This document shows positions 25,059 to 33,710 of a stretch of DNA of 64,000 bases, piece after piece (within the stretch, counting starts at the first letter, position 1; each line of letters opens with the position of its first letter). Below the pieces are notes generated by a model. That model ran no database searches. It worked only from the letters and a program-made list of their open reading frames with translations, and was not told where the DNA came from. A program made the position numbers and the translations under genes. Source of the DNA: Aquabacterium sp. (lineage in GTDB: Bacteria; Pseudomonadota; Gammaproteobacteria; Burkholderiales; Burkholderiaceae_C); the NCBI RefSeq assembly GCF_029946005.1, contig NZ_JAQSDR010000038.1, positions 1 to 64,000 on the forward strand, in the 5' to 3' direction.

Positions 25059-25454
25059 TCAGGGGTTGGCGATGACGTAGGTGTCCAGTGCCTGGGCGAG
25101 CGCCGTCAACAGCTTGTTGAACTTTGGGTAGTCGGTGCCGCAAACGCTGGCCAAGCGCTTCATGTTCTCTTTGCTGGTGGGGTAGCCCGAGCCCGTGTCC
25201 AGGAACTTGATGACATTGCTGCCTCCCGCGTCCGAGCTGGACTTCTTGTAGCGAAGCACATTGACCTTGCGGCCATCCTTGCCGCCATTCAGGTGGGCGT
25301 GCCACTGTTGGCCTTCCGCGCCAACGATGGTGAAGCACCAGTTGGTGCCCCCGTAACCATCCGCACCCGCCTCGCTGATCATGCCCGCGCACTTCACGGA
25401 GGCCATCGCATCGGTGACGTCGGCGTCACCCCAGTTGTACACGTATCCAGCCAT
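25059..25454 (-). CDS. Unknown protein encoded behind clpV (131 aa)
   Basis: The ATG at 25454 follows AGGAGAG at good spacing; an upstream GTG is two codons earlier. The protein starts MAGYVYNWGDADVTDAMASV, has three Cys, no signal peptide and no membrane segment, and is Gly/Lys-rich. I do not recognise it. It is the first of the accessory genes after clpV, 14 bases before the metallopeptidase gene, so it may be a chaperone, adaptor or second component for that effector. Its size would also suit a cytoplasmic immunity protein. Confidence 0.65.
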   Translation of the reverse strand: MAGYVYNWGDADVTDAMASVKCAGMISEAGADGYGGTNWCFTIVGAEGQQWHAHLNGGKDGRKVNVLRYKKSSSDAGGSNVIKFLDTGSGYPTSKENMKRLASVCGTDYPKFNKLLTALAQALDTYVIANP

Positions 25455-25485
25455 GGTCACTCTCCTGTTTTCGTCGGGTTGAAGT

Positions 25486-28218
25486 TCAATTGAAATCGTA
25501 AGAAAACTCGCCGTTGCTCACGCCAACGTTCACGCCCTTGATCTCCTGGCCTTCCATCATCCGCGTGAGGAACTCGCGCGAGACATCGGGCAGCATGGTG
25601 TTGGTCAGGATCGCGTCGATCATGCGGCCGCCCGATTCGCCTTCGGTGCAGCGCGACACGACCAGCTTGACCACGTCCTCGCTGTAGTTGAAGGGGATCT
25701 TGTAGCGGGCTTCCACGCGCTTTTTGATGCGGTTCAGCTGCAGCTTGACGATCTGGCCCAGCATCACATCCGACAGTGGGTAGTAGGGGATCGCGACCAG
25801 TCGGCCCAGCAGCGCGGGCGGGAAGATCTTGAGCAGCGGCTCGCGCAGGGCCTTGGCCATGCCTTCGGGATCGGGCATCAGGTCGGGGTCTTTGCACAGG
25901 CCCGCGATCAGGTCGGTGCCAGCATTGGTCGTCAACAAAATCAAGGTGTTCTTGAAGTCGATGAAGCGGCCTTCGCCGTCTTCCATGAAGCCCTTGTCAA
26001 ACACCTGGAAGAACATCTCGTGCACATCGGGGTGGGCCTTCTCGACCTCATCGAGCAGCACCACGCTGTAGGGCTTGCGGCGCACGGCTTCGGTCAGCAC
26101 GCCGCCTTCGCCATAGCCCACGTAGCCGGGAGGCGCGCCCTTCAGCGTGCTCACGGTGTGGGCCTCTTGGTACTCACTCATGTTGATGGTGATGAGGTTC
26201 TGCTCACCGCCATACAAAGCTTCCGCCAAGGCCAGTGCGGTCTCGGTTTTGCCAACGCCCGAGGTGCCCGCCAGCATGAACACGCCAATGGGCTTGCTGG
26301 GGTTGTCCAGGCCAGCTCGGGAGGTTTGAATGCGCTTGGCAATCATGTCCATCGCGTGGTCTTGACCGATCACGCGTTGGGCCAGCAAGGACGACACCTT
26401 CAAGATGGTTTCGACTTCGTTGCGTGCCATGCGACCCACGGGGATGCCGGTCCAGTCGCCCACCACAGCGGCCACGGCCTGGTAATCCACCGTGGGCAGG
26501 ATCAGCGGCGTCTCGCCTTGCAGGGCGGTCAGCTTGTCTTGCACGATGTTGAGTTGGGCCAGCAGCGCAACGCGTTCGGCTTCCAGGGCTTCGTCGTTGG
26601 GTGCCACGGCATCGGGGGCGACGGCTTCGGCGGCGGCCTCCAGCGTGCTGCCCGTGCCTTCAACGGGGCGGATGCCGGCGCGCAGCTTGGCGCGAAGGGC
26701 CAGCAATTCGTCAACCAGGGTGCGCTCGGCGTTCCAGCGCTCATCCAATGCGGCCAGGCGCACGCGCTCACTCGCCAGCAGTTCGGTGGCATCGGTCTCG
26801 CGTTTGCCGATGTCGATGCCAATGGCTTTTTCGCGAGCGATGATGCCCAGTTCGGTTTCCAGCGCTTCAATGCGCTTGCGGCAATCGTCCACCTCGGCGG
26901 GGGTGGCGTGCAGGCTGACGGCCACGCGGGCACAGGCCGTGTCCAACAGGCTGACGGACTTGTCGGGCAACTGGCGTGCGGGGATGTAGCGGTGCGACAG
27001 CTTCACTGCGGCTTCCAGTGCCTCGTCCAGAATCTGCACCTTGTGGTGTTTTTCCATCGTGCTGGCCACGCCACGCATCATCAAGATGGCCTTGGCTTCA
27101 TCCGGCTCGTCGACCTGTATGGTCTGAAAGCGACGGGTCAGGGCCGGGTCTTTCTCGATGTGTTTTTTGTACTCGGCGAAGGTGGTGGCCCCGATGGTGC
27201 GCAGCGTACCGCGCGCCAGGGCAGGCTTCAGCAGATTGGCAGCGTCGCCCGTGCCAGCGGCACCGCCCGCGCCGACCAGCGTGTGAGTCTCGTCCACGAA
27301 CAAGATGATGGGTTTGGGGCTGGCTTGCACTTCGTCGATCACGGCGCGCAGGCGTTGCTCGAACTCGCCCTTCATGCTGGCACCGGCTTGCAGCAGGCCC
27401 ACGTCCAGCGAGCGCAGCTCCACGTCTTTCAGCGAAGGTGGCACGTCGCCGCGCGCGATGCGCTGCGCGAAGCCTTCGACCACGGCAGTCTTGCCGACAC
27501 CGGCCTCGCCCACCAGGATGGGGTTGTTCTGACGGCGGCGCATCAGGATGTCGACCACCTGACGGATCTCGTCGTCGCGGCCCACGATGGGGTCCATCTT
27601 GCCGCTGCGCGCTTGTTCGGTCAGGTCCACCGTGAACTTCTTCAGGGCCTCTTGCTTGCCCATCTGCGCGGGCGCCAAAGCGCCACTGGCCTCACCAGGC
27701 GCACCGCCCACGCCGGAGCCATCGCTGGCGCTCAGCCCGTCTTCGGGCGAACCTTCGATGATCTTGGCCAGGTTCTCGCTCAGGTCATCGGGCTTGACCT
27801 TCTCGAACTGGCGCGAGATGGCGAACAGGGCGTTGCGCAGGAAGCTGGTCTTGAGCATGCCCAGCAGCAAATAGCCGGTGCGCACGGCGCTGTCGCCGAA
27901 CATCAGCGAGCCATACACCCAGCCGCGTTCAACGGCCTGGCTGATGTTGTCCGACAGGTCGGAGATGGACGTGGCACCGCGCGGCAGGCGGTCAAGTGCC
28001 GTGGTGATGTCCTTGGCCAGCACCGAGGTGTCCAGGCCGTAGTGCTTGATGATGCGGTGCCAGTCGCTGTCGGGGTTCTGCACGATCTGCGCGACCCAGT
28101 GCTCCAGCTCGACATAAGGATTGCCCCGCAACTTGCAGAACACGGTGGCGCCCTCGACGGCCTTGTAGCCGGTGCTGTTGAGTTTGCCGAACAGGGTGAC
28201 GCGGTTGATTTCTCCCAT
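25486..28218 (-). CDS. clpV: T6SS disassembly ATPase ClpV (TssH)
   Basis: The 910-aa ClpB-type AAA+ protein recycles contracted sheaths by unfolding TssC. It has an N-terminal Clp-N domain (1-160) and Walker A motifs GEAGVGKT near 239 and GTSGVGKT near 650. The Walker B regions are [10 protein letters not shown] and [14 protein letters not shown]. There is a middle coiled-coil domain (about 420-540) shorter than that of ClpB, and a C-terminal D2-small domain. It lies 30 bases after tssG and ends the core T6SS segment before the accessory genes. Confidence 0.97.
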   Translation of the reverse strand: MGEINRVTLFGKLNSTGYKAVEGATVFCKLRGNPYVELEHWVAQIVQNPDSDWHRIIKHYGLDTSVLAKDITTALDRLPRGATSISDLSDNISQAVERGWVYGSLMFGDSAVRTGYLLLGMLKTSFLRNALFAISRQFEKVKPDDLSENLAKIIEGSPEDGLSASDGSGVGGAPGEASGALAPAQMGKQEALKKFTVDLTEQARSGKMDPIVGRDDEIRQVVDILMRRRQNNPILVGEAGVGKTAVVEGFAQRIARGDVPPSLKDVELRSLDVGLLQAGASMKGEFEQRLRAVIDEVQASPKPIILFVDETHTLVGAGGAAGTGDAANLLKPALARGTLRTIGATTFAEYKKHIEKDPALTRRFQTIQVDEPDEAKAILMMRGVASTMEKHHKVQILDEALEAAVKLSHRYIPARQLPDKSVSLLDTACARVAVSLHATPAEVDDCRKRIEALETELGIIAREKAIGIDIGKRETDATELLASERVRLAALDERWNAERTLVDELLALRAKLRAGIRPVEGTGSTLEAAAEAVAPDAVAPNDEALEAERVALLAQLNIVQDKLTALQGETPLILPTVDYQAVAAVVGDWTGIPVGRMARNEVETILKVSSLLAQRVIGQDHAMDMIAKRIQTSRAGLDNPSKPIGVFMLAGTSGVGKTETALALAEALYGGEQNLITINMSEYQEAHTVSTLKGAPPGYVGYGEGGVLTEAVRRKPYSVVLLDEVEKAHPDVHEMFFQVFDKGFMEDGEGRFIDFKNTLILLTTNAGTDLIAGLCKDPDLMPDPEGMAKALREPLLKIFPPALLGRLVAIPYYPLSDVMLGQIVKLQLNRIKKRVEARYKIPFNYSEDVVKLVVSRCTEGESGGRMIDAILTNTMLPDVSREFLTRMMEGQEIKGVNVGVSNGEFSYDFN

Positions 28219-28248
28219 GGGGGATCCTTTCAGTCTGATCGTTTGTGT

Positions 28249-29301
28249 TTAAGCGGCGTTGGCGCGGGGGCCTTTGGCAGGCCTTCGCCAGGATTCGGGG
28301 TGCAGGGTGAGCGAGTCGGCGTGGCCAGCCTGGCGGCGCTTGCCGACCCAGCTGGTCCAGCCCAGGCGGCCATTCAGGCCGGGGCGCGTGGCGGGCACGT
28401 CGGTGCTGCGCAAGTGCAGGCGCACGTCCCAGTCCAGCTCCATGCTGAAGTACTGGCGCACCAGCGCGGTCACGCCGGCCATGGCGGGGCCATCGGGCAA
28501 GAAGGCTTCGTACTGGGCCAGGCTGAGCGGGCCGATGTGGATGCGGAACTTGTGCTGCCGGTCCCAGACCTTGCCGCCCAGCACGGCACCCGAACCGAGC
28601 TGCGAGCTGATGCCGCCGCCGCGCTCCATTCGCGTGCGTTCGCTGACTGGCAGCGTCATCCAGTGGCCAACGAAGGTCTCAATGCGCACGCGTTGGCGCA
28701 GGTAGCCGCTGAGCAGCGATTCCAGCCCTTCGGCATTGCGCACCTGGCGCGACAGTTGGCCCGCGAAGTACAGCTTGATGTGATCCGGGGCGGCATCGCG
28801 CTGGCGCCAGGTGGGGCCACCGATGCCCACCAGCGAGCCCACGTAGTCGGCGAAGCGGTCTTGGTTGGGCCGGTCCAGGCTGACGGTGGGTTGGGCCTGC
28901 GCCCAGGCGCGGTAGAACAGCAGCAACAGCCGGTGGTGGAACAGGTCAGCGAAGCGCGAGAAAGTGTGGTCGCCCTTGTGCAGGATGCGTTCGCGCGCGT
29001 GCTCGGTCAGGTGCAGCGGCAAGGGGCCGTTGGGGCCAAACAGGCCAAAGAAGCGCACCTCCAGGCGGGGCGCCGCACCATTCACACCGTACTTGAACGA
29101 CGACAAGGTGCTGGGCGCAAAGCCCAGGTCGGCCGTCTGGCCCAGGCGCAAGGGCTCATCGGCCGGCTTGCGGGCCGTGCCCAGGCGCGGCTTGCCGGGG
29201 TGCGCCGCTTCGATCCAGCGCAAGGCCTGGAAGAAGTCGTAGCGGTACGGTTCGGCGGCCAGGGCCGCGAACGGGTCGCTGGGGCGCACGTCGTCTGTCA
29301 T
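28249..29301 (-). CDS. tssG: T6SS baseplate protein TssG
   Basis: The 350-aa protein matches TssG/ImpH: the RYDFFQALRWIEAAHPG block near the N-terminus, LGFAPSTLSSF, FFGLFGPNGPLPLHLTEH near 85-105, and the C-terminal DVRLHLRSTDVPATRPGLNG region with LGWTSWVG. TssG joins TssF, TssE and TssK in the baseplate wedge in the cytoplasm. Its start overlaps the tssF stop by one base (TGATG), which couples translation of the two wedge proteins. Confidence 0.96.
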   Translation of the reverse strand: MTDDVRPSDPFAALAAEPYRYDFFQALRWIEAAHPGKPRLGTARKPADEPLRLGQTADLGFAPSTLSSFKYGVNGAAPRLEVRFFGLFGPNGPLPLHLTEHARERILHKGDHTFSRFADLFHHRLLLLFYRAWAQAQPTVSLDRPNQDRFADYVGSLVGIGGPTWRQRDAAPDHIKLYFAGQLSRQVRNAEGLESLLSGYLRQRVRIETFVGHWMTLPVSERTRMERGGGISSQLGSGAVLGGKVWDRQHKFRIHIGPLSLAQYEAFLPDGPAMAGVTALVRQYFSMELDWDVRLHLRSTDVPATRPGLNGRLGWTSWVGKRRQAGHADSLTLHPESWRRPAKGPRANAA

Positions 29302-31175
29302 CAGATGATCGCCCGGGTGCCGACGCGCGGCACCCAGCGTTTGATGTCACCGCGCGACTGTGAGCGCAGCGTGGTTTCGGTGAAGGCATTGATCGACACG
29401 TGCCGCGCGAAGAAGTTCTCCAGCACGGAGCCGAAGAGGAAGGCGCTCAGGCCCTGGAAGGCCATTTCATCAACCTCCAGGTTGATGGCCAGGCCGCGCC
29501 CAAAGGTGATGGGCCCCGGCATGGGTAGGCGCCGCACGATGGGCTGCGTGCTGACCGAGCGCAGGCCTTCGATCTGCTTGAGCATGCCGCCATCGCCGTT
29601 GTCGGCGTACAAGGTCAGCAGCTCGCGCAAGGCGGCGGCGCCTTGATGCGCGTCGGTGTCCAGCAGCGACAGGTAGTTGAGCGACAACTGGTTGACGAAC
29701 TTCCAGGCGATGCCGCCATCGCGCAAGGCCGACAAAGGCTTGGACGGCCCCTTGATGACGCGGATGGCCTTGACGGGTGCGGAGTCGTCCAGCGTGAGGT
29801 CGCTCTGACCCAGGCCCACCGGCATCAGCAAGGGCAGGTCGCGGTTGGTGCACAGGGCGCTCAGGCCGAGTTGGCGAAGGTCGCCGGGGTAGGGCGCCTC
29901 GCGCGGGTCGACCAGCGAGATGTACATCTCGGTGCCCACGTAGGACGAGCGCGCGCCGTTGCGCTTTTGCGTGGTGGACAGCAGGCGCGGTTCGCGCTGG
30001 ATGGCGTAGTAGGCGTTGTGCTGGCGGTCTTCGGTGTGGAAGGCCGCGTAAAACGGCAAAAAGCGCCGCTCGCTGTCGATGCCCACACCATAGCCGTTCA
30101 CCTCCAGCAGGTCGTAGATTTCGAAGTCCATCGGCCGGGTGCGATCCACCAGCACGTGGTAGTCGTTCTGCGTGGGCGTGACGTGGATGCGGTCGCAGCG
30201 GCGCTCGAACAGGTTGATGGCCGGGGTGCAGTTCAGGGCCAGGTTGCTGGCATCGACCACGCTCTCCAGCGAGGCATCGGCGCGGTCGAACAGCAGCACG
30301 ATCTCGGCCTCGGTGCCGCCTTGTGCGCGCAGCGCGTCGCCCACGCCCTTCAGGTCGAAGAACAAAAAGCGCTGCGGAAAAGCGAAGTATTCCTGCAGCA
30401 AGCGGTAGCCTGAAAAGCCGCGCAGGCTCAAGGGCAGCAGCGCGTGCTCGTCGTCAAAGCCCACGGGCTGCACGGTGGTGGGGGGCATGAAGGTGTGCTG
30501 CGTGCTGCCTTTGCCGCCGGGCATGACCAGCGCGCCGATGGTGCTGCCCAGCACGCGCTCGTGCAGCTTGTAGGCGATGTCGTCGCTGCCGCTGAAGTGC
30601 AGGCGCAGGTCGTTCAAGGCCAGCTGGCTGAAGTTGACGCCCGCCGTGGTGCGCAGCTTCAGGCGCAGGCCGCCTTTGACCTTGCGGCCCACCGACAGGG
30701 TGGACAAGGGCAGGTCGGCCGCGTAGCTGAAGTACTCGACCCCGGTGATCTCCAGCGGCCACAGGGTCACATCGTGCGCGGTGCGGAACTGGCAGGCGGT
30801 TTCGTCCTTGGCGACCTGGCTGCCGCGCATGGGGCTGCCACGCGGCACGGTCACGCCGCGCGCCAGGTTGCTGTCGCCCAGGTCGGGCTGCAGTTGCGCG
30901 ATCAGCATGGCCGGTGTGGGCGCCAGGAAGTGCGGGTGCACGATCTCCAGCAAGCGCTGGGTGAAGCGCGGGAACTCGGCATCCAGCTTGAGCTGCACGC
31001 GCGCGGTCAGGAAGGCAAAGCCCTCCAGCAGGCGCTCCACATACGGGTCGTTGACCTCGATGCCATCGATGCCCAGGCGCCCGGCGATCTTCGGAAACTG
31101 CTGGGCGAACTCGGCCCCCATCTCGCGCAGATGCTGCAATTCCTGGTTGTAGTAGCGCAGCAGTCGCGGGTCCAT
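29301..31175 (-). CDS. tssF: T6SS baseplate protein TssF
   Basis: The 624-aa protein is TssF/ImpG: an N-terminal MDPRLLRYYNQELQHLREMG, then AEFAQQFPKIAGRLG and DPYVERLLEGFAFLTARVQL near 35-65, and a central GFSGYRLLQEYFAFPQRFLF. Two TssF copies and one TssG form the baseplate wedge core. The length is normal. It sits 10 bases after tssE and is coupled to tssG. Confidence 0.97.
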   Translation of the reverse strand: MDPRLLRYYNQELQHLREMGAEFAQQFPKIAGRLGIDGIEVNDPYVERLLEGFAFLTARVQLKLDAEFPRFTQRLLEIVHPHFLAPTPAMLIAQLQPDLGDSNLARGVTVPRGSPMRGSQVAKDETACQFRTAHDVTLWPLEITGVEYFSYAADLPLSTLSVGRKVKGGLRLKLRTTAGVNFSQLALNDLRLHFSGSDDIAYKLHERVLGSTIGALVMPGGKGSTQHTFMPPTTVQPVGFDDEHALLPLSLRGFSGYRLLQEYFAFPQRFLFFDLKGVGDALRAQGGTEAEIVLLFDRADASLESVVDASNLALNCTPAINLFERRCDRIHVTPTQNDYHVLVDRTRPMDFEIYDLLEVNGYGVGIDSERRFLPFYAAFHTEDRQHNAYYAIQREPRLLSTTQKRNGARSSYVGTEMYISLVDPREAPYPGDLRQLGLSALCTNRDLPLLMPVGLGQSDLTLDDSAPVKAIRVIKGPSKPLSALRDGGIAWKFVNQLSLNYLSLLDTDAHQGAAALRELLTLYADNGDGGMLKQIEGLRSVSTQPIVRRLPMPGPITFGRGLAINLEVDEMAFQGLSAFLFGSVLENFFARHVSINAFTETTLRSQSRGDIKRWVPRVGTRAII

Positions 31176-31185
31176 GGGGCTCTTC

Positions 31186-31692
31186 TTACCTCGTCAGTTC
31201 TTTGATTTCAACCTGGCCAGATTCCAGGTCCACCTCGGTGCGCAGCATCAGCTCGAAAGGCACGGGCTGCGCCCACAGGTTGCAGGTGATGCGAAAGCTG
31301 ATGACGTTGTGGTGGTCCATCGTCATCTCGTCCATCAGGGCGCTGACCTGCAGGGTGGAGGCCATGATGCGTGGCTCGAAATCCAGCAGGGCCTGGCGAA
31401 CTTGGGTTTCCAGGTCGATCACGTCCAGGGTGGACGCCGTCTCGCCCGACAAGGTCGGCAGGCCGAAGTTGAGCACCGAGCGCTGCACATGCGGGTGCGC
31501 GGGCCAGTTGAAGTCGCCCGACATCTGCGTGCAGTTGAACAGCCAGGCCAGGTCGCGCAGCACGGCCTCGCGCATGCGGTTGCGGGACATGACCCGCATC
31601 TCGCGCGACTCGGCCTGAACGTCCGGGTTGTCGTCCATCAGGCGGTCCAGCAGCGCGGGCTGCAAGCGTTCTTGTGGCGTCTGCTCGGCCAT
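31186..31692 (-). CDS. tssE: T6SS baseplate protein TssE (gp25-like)
   Basis: The 168-aa protein has the gp25-like fold signature, with AVLRDLAWLFNCTQ near 45, the conserved VLNFGLPTLSG segment, then LETQVRQALLDFEPRIMAST. TssE initiates sheath polymerisation at the baseplate. The length and position (between tagJ and tssF) are typical. Confidence 0.95.
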   Translation of the reverse strand: MAEQTPQERLQPALLDRLMDDNPDVQAESREMRVMSRNRMREAVLRDLAWLFNCTQMSGDFNWPAHPHVQRSVLNFGLPTLSGETASTLDVIDLETQVRQALLDFEPRIMASTLQVSALMDEMTMDHHNVISFRITCNLWAQPVPFELMLRTEVDLESGQVEIKELTR

Positions 31693-31702
31693 GGCGGCGT
31701 GC

Positions 31703-32563
31703 TTACTCGGCCGCGTCGGCCGTGTCCGTGGCGTCGGACGGCGTCGCGTTGAAGGTGACGCTGCGCAAGTCCATCAAGGGGAAATCACCCTCGTTGGTGG
31801 TGAACAGGCGCTGGCCCAGGCCGGTGTAAAAGCCGGGGGTCGATTCGACCCAGTCGGTCTTGCGCGACAGGGCGATGAGCCCCTCGGTGCTGGCCTCGGA
31901 GCCGGCATAGCGCGTGGGGATCAGGCCCACCGATTCGCCACCGTTCTCGAACACGAAGTGCGCGGGCATCCACACGGCGTCGCGCAGGTCTTCGGGCGGG
32001 TCGATGGTGAGTGCGCTCAGGCGCGCGAAAGGCACCCAGTAGTACTTGCCATTGATGACGGCTTCGATGACCGGGCCCAAGCGCATGTCGGCGTCGGCGA
32101 TCCACTCGAAGGCCTGGGCAGCATCACCCTCGCCCACGGTGCCGCTCACGGCCGGGGCTTGCTCAAACGCCTGGTCGCGCAGCGAATTGGCATCGGCGTG
32201 CTCGCCCTTGCCTTCGCGCAGCAGGGCTTCGATCAGCAGCGCCAGCCAGGGTTCAGGCTGGCCAAAGATCATCGGCACCTTCAGGCCCTTGAAGACCTCG
32301 GCGCGCAGCAACTCGCACTTGATGCCTTCACGGTAGGTTTGCGCCATGGCCAGGGTGGAGGCGTCCAGCTCGGTGGCCACATTCAACTGGTTGAGCGCAC
32401 GCTCCCACTGGCCCAGCACGCACAGCAACTGGAACAGGAAGACGCGCAGCTTGGCATCGCCCGGCTTGCTGCGGATCAGGTCTTGCAGTTGCTTGAGCGC
32501 CTGTTGCGGGTCGCCCGCGCGCAGGCTGTCTTCGGGGGTGGAGGTGGCAGAAGGTGCGTTCAT
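31703..32563 (-). CDS. tagJ: T6SS accessory protein TagJ (ImpE/SciE)
   Basis: The 286-aa protein matches the ImpE family: helical N-terminal TPR-like half (LRAGDPQQALKQLQDLIRSK and LRVFLFQLLCVLGQWERAL), then IADADMRLGPVIEAVINGKY, WVPFARLSALTIDPPEDLRD and VWMPAHFVFENGGESVGLIP, all diagnostic. TagJ binds the TssB N-terminus and is thought to assist ClpV-dependent sheath recycling in some systems. It follows hcp by 11 bases. Confidence 0.94.
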   Translation of the reverse strand: MNAPSATSTPEDSLRAGDPQQALKQLQDLIRSKPGDAKLRVFLFQLLCVLGQWERALNQLNVATELDASTLAMAQTYREGIKCELLRAEVFKGLKVPMIFGQPEPWLALLIEALLREGKGEHADANSLRDQAFEQAPAVSGTVGEGDAAQAFEWIADADMRLGPVIEAVINGKYYWVPFARLSALTIDPPEDLRDAVWMPAHFVFENGGESVGLIPTRYAGSEASTEGLIALSRKTDWVESTPGFYTGLGQRLFTTNEGDFPLMDLRSVTFNATPSDATDTADAAE

Positions 32564-32574
32564 GTCGGAGTCGC

Positions 32575-33063
32575 TCAGGTGGGGCCCACGTCGGTCGAGA
32601 AATTGGAGCCGCCTTTGCGCGAACCCGTGCCGTCCTGTGGGTAGTAATCGATCGAGATTTTTTGAAAACTCAGGCTGAGCTTCTCCACCATCTGGTGGGC
32701 GGCGCCTTCCACGGTGGCCACGTCGTACGACGTGATGCGCGCGTTCTCGATCGTCACGATGAAGTATTCAACAGGCTTGCTGCCGGACTTTCGAACGGTG
32801 AGCACGCCTTTCTTGATCAATTCGTTGTTGCGCATGACGGACATCAGGGCCGTCGAGGCACTGTCCACGCGCTTGGTGATGTTCAAGGCATCGAGTGCGG
32901 TCCTGCCAGCGGCGCCACCGCCGCCCATGGCCGAGGGCGAGCGCATGCCCCATGACCAGTCCAGGATGTCGATCTCGCCAGCGTGGGCGGTGTCGTTGGC
33001 TTCGCCCTTGACCGCGCCGGAGCGGCTGCCATCGACTTTGAAAAACATGTCACCCAGGGACAT
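32575..33063 (-). CDS. hcp: Hcp tube protein, copy 1 (TssD)
   Basis: The 162-aa protein is an Hcp-family tail tube subunit (MFFKVDG, a GEIDILDWSWGMRSP block, then FQKISIDYYPQDGTG). Hcp hexamers form the secreted tube and may also chaperone effectors. Its sequence differs substantially from the second copy at 33160 (different loop after WSWGM and different C-terminus), so the two are not a recent duplication. It lies second in the transcript, after a hairpin that separates it from copy 2. Confidence 0.95.
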   Translation of the reverse strand: MSLGDMFFKVDGSRSGAVKGEANDTAHAGEIDILDWSWGMRSPSAMGGGGAAGRTALDALNITKRVDSASTALMSVMRNNELIKKGVLTVRKSGSKPVEYFIVTIENARITSYDVATVEGAAHQMVEKLSLSFQKISIDYYPQDGTGSRKGGSNFSTDVGPT

Positions 33064-33102
33064 AAGGAACCTCTGCCAATGGCGTGCGATGGATTCAAAC
33101 CA

Positions 33103-33136
33103 TTGAAGGGCAAGGGGCTGACCCCTTGCCCTTCAA
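33103..33136 (-). promoter_or_regulatory. Perfect 15-bp hairpin between the two hcp genes
   Basis: TTGAAGGGCAAGGGG pairs exactly with CCCCTTGCCCTTCAA across a four-base loop, 24 bases past the stop of the upstream hcp. In the minus-strand transcript a U-run precedes the stem instead of following it, so this is not a standard intrinsic terminator in that direction. It is more likely an mRNA-stabilising or processing hairpin protecting the 3' end of the tssB-tssC-hcp message, or a partial attenuator before the second hcp. Confidence 0.7.
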
Positions 33137-33159
33137 AAAAACGGCGAGCTGATCGAGGA

Positions 33160-33645
33160 TCAGGCGTCGACGTTTTCGGCGATGTTGTAGACGGCAAGAA
33201 CTTCGCCGCCTTCCTTGGCGCCGGTCTTGTCTTGCGGCTGGTAGGCCACCTTGAACTTGGCGAAGTTCAGCGTGACGTTTTCAGTCAGGCGGTCTTCACC
33301 ACCGCTGCCACCGGTGCTCACCGAGGTGACCAGCACTTCGGTCAGGGTGATCTTGAGGTACTCAAGGGGCTTGTCGCCAGCCTTGCGCACAGTCAGGGTC
33401 ACTTCAGGGTAGTGGGTTCCCTTGCAGCAAGCCAGGATCAGGTTGGTCGACGATTTGTCGATGTACTTGGTGAACGACAGGTCTTGCACGTTGACCTTGC
33501 CCGAACCAGCGCCGCCGCCCGTGTGGGCCGAGCCTGAGTTGCTCATGCCCCAGCTCCAGGCCAGAACGTCGATGAGGCCCGCGTGGGTCTTGTCGCGCGA
33601 TTCGCCCTTGACGTCGCCGATCTTGATGAACATGTCTACAGCCAT
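33160..33645 (-). CDS. hcp: Hcp tube protein, copy 2 (TssD)
   Basis: The 161-aa protein is Hcp: MAVDMFIKIGDVKGESRD, then IDVLAWSWGMSNSG, FTKYIDKSSTNLILACCKG, and a C-terminal LNFAKFKVAYQPQDKTG. It is the first hcp to be transcribed, 65 bases after tssC, in the position of the main structural tube gene. The Cys-Cys pair near residue 84 is unusual but lies in a loop known to vary. Confidence 0.96.
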   Translation of the reverse strand: MAVDMFIKIGDVKGESRDKTHAGLIDVLAWSWGMSNSGSAHTGGGAGSGKVNVQDLSFTKYIDKSSTNLILACCKGTHYPEVTLTVRKAGDKPLEYLKITLTEVLVTSVSTGGSGGEDRLTENVTLNFAKFKVAYQPQDKTGAKEGGEVLAVYNIAENVDA

Positions 33646-33710
33646 GGTGTGCTCCTAAATTGAAAGTGGTGTTGAATGGATGAACGTCTGGAAAATGGCC
33701 TCAGGCCCGA

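Noticed and set aside
26020-29646. 1208-codon plus-strand open frame opposite clpV and tssG
   Set aside because: Antisense shadow of two well-supported genes; the composition is unlike real proteins and it crosses gene boundaries.
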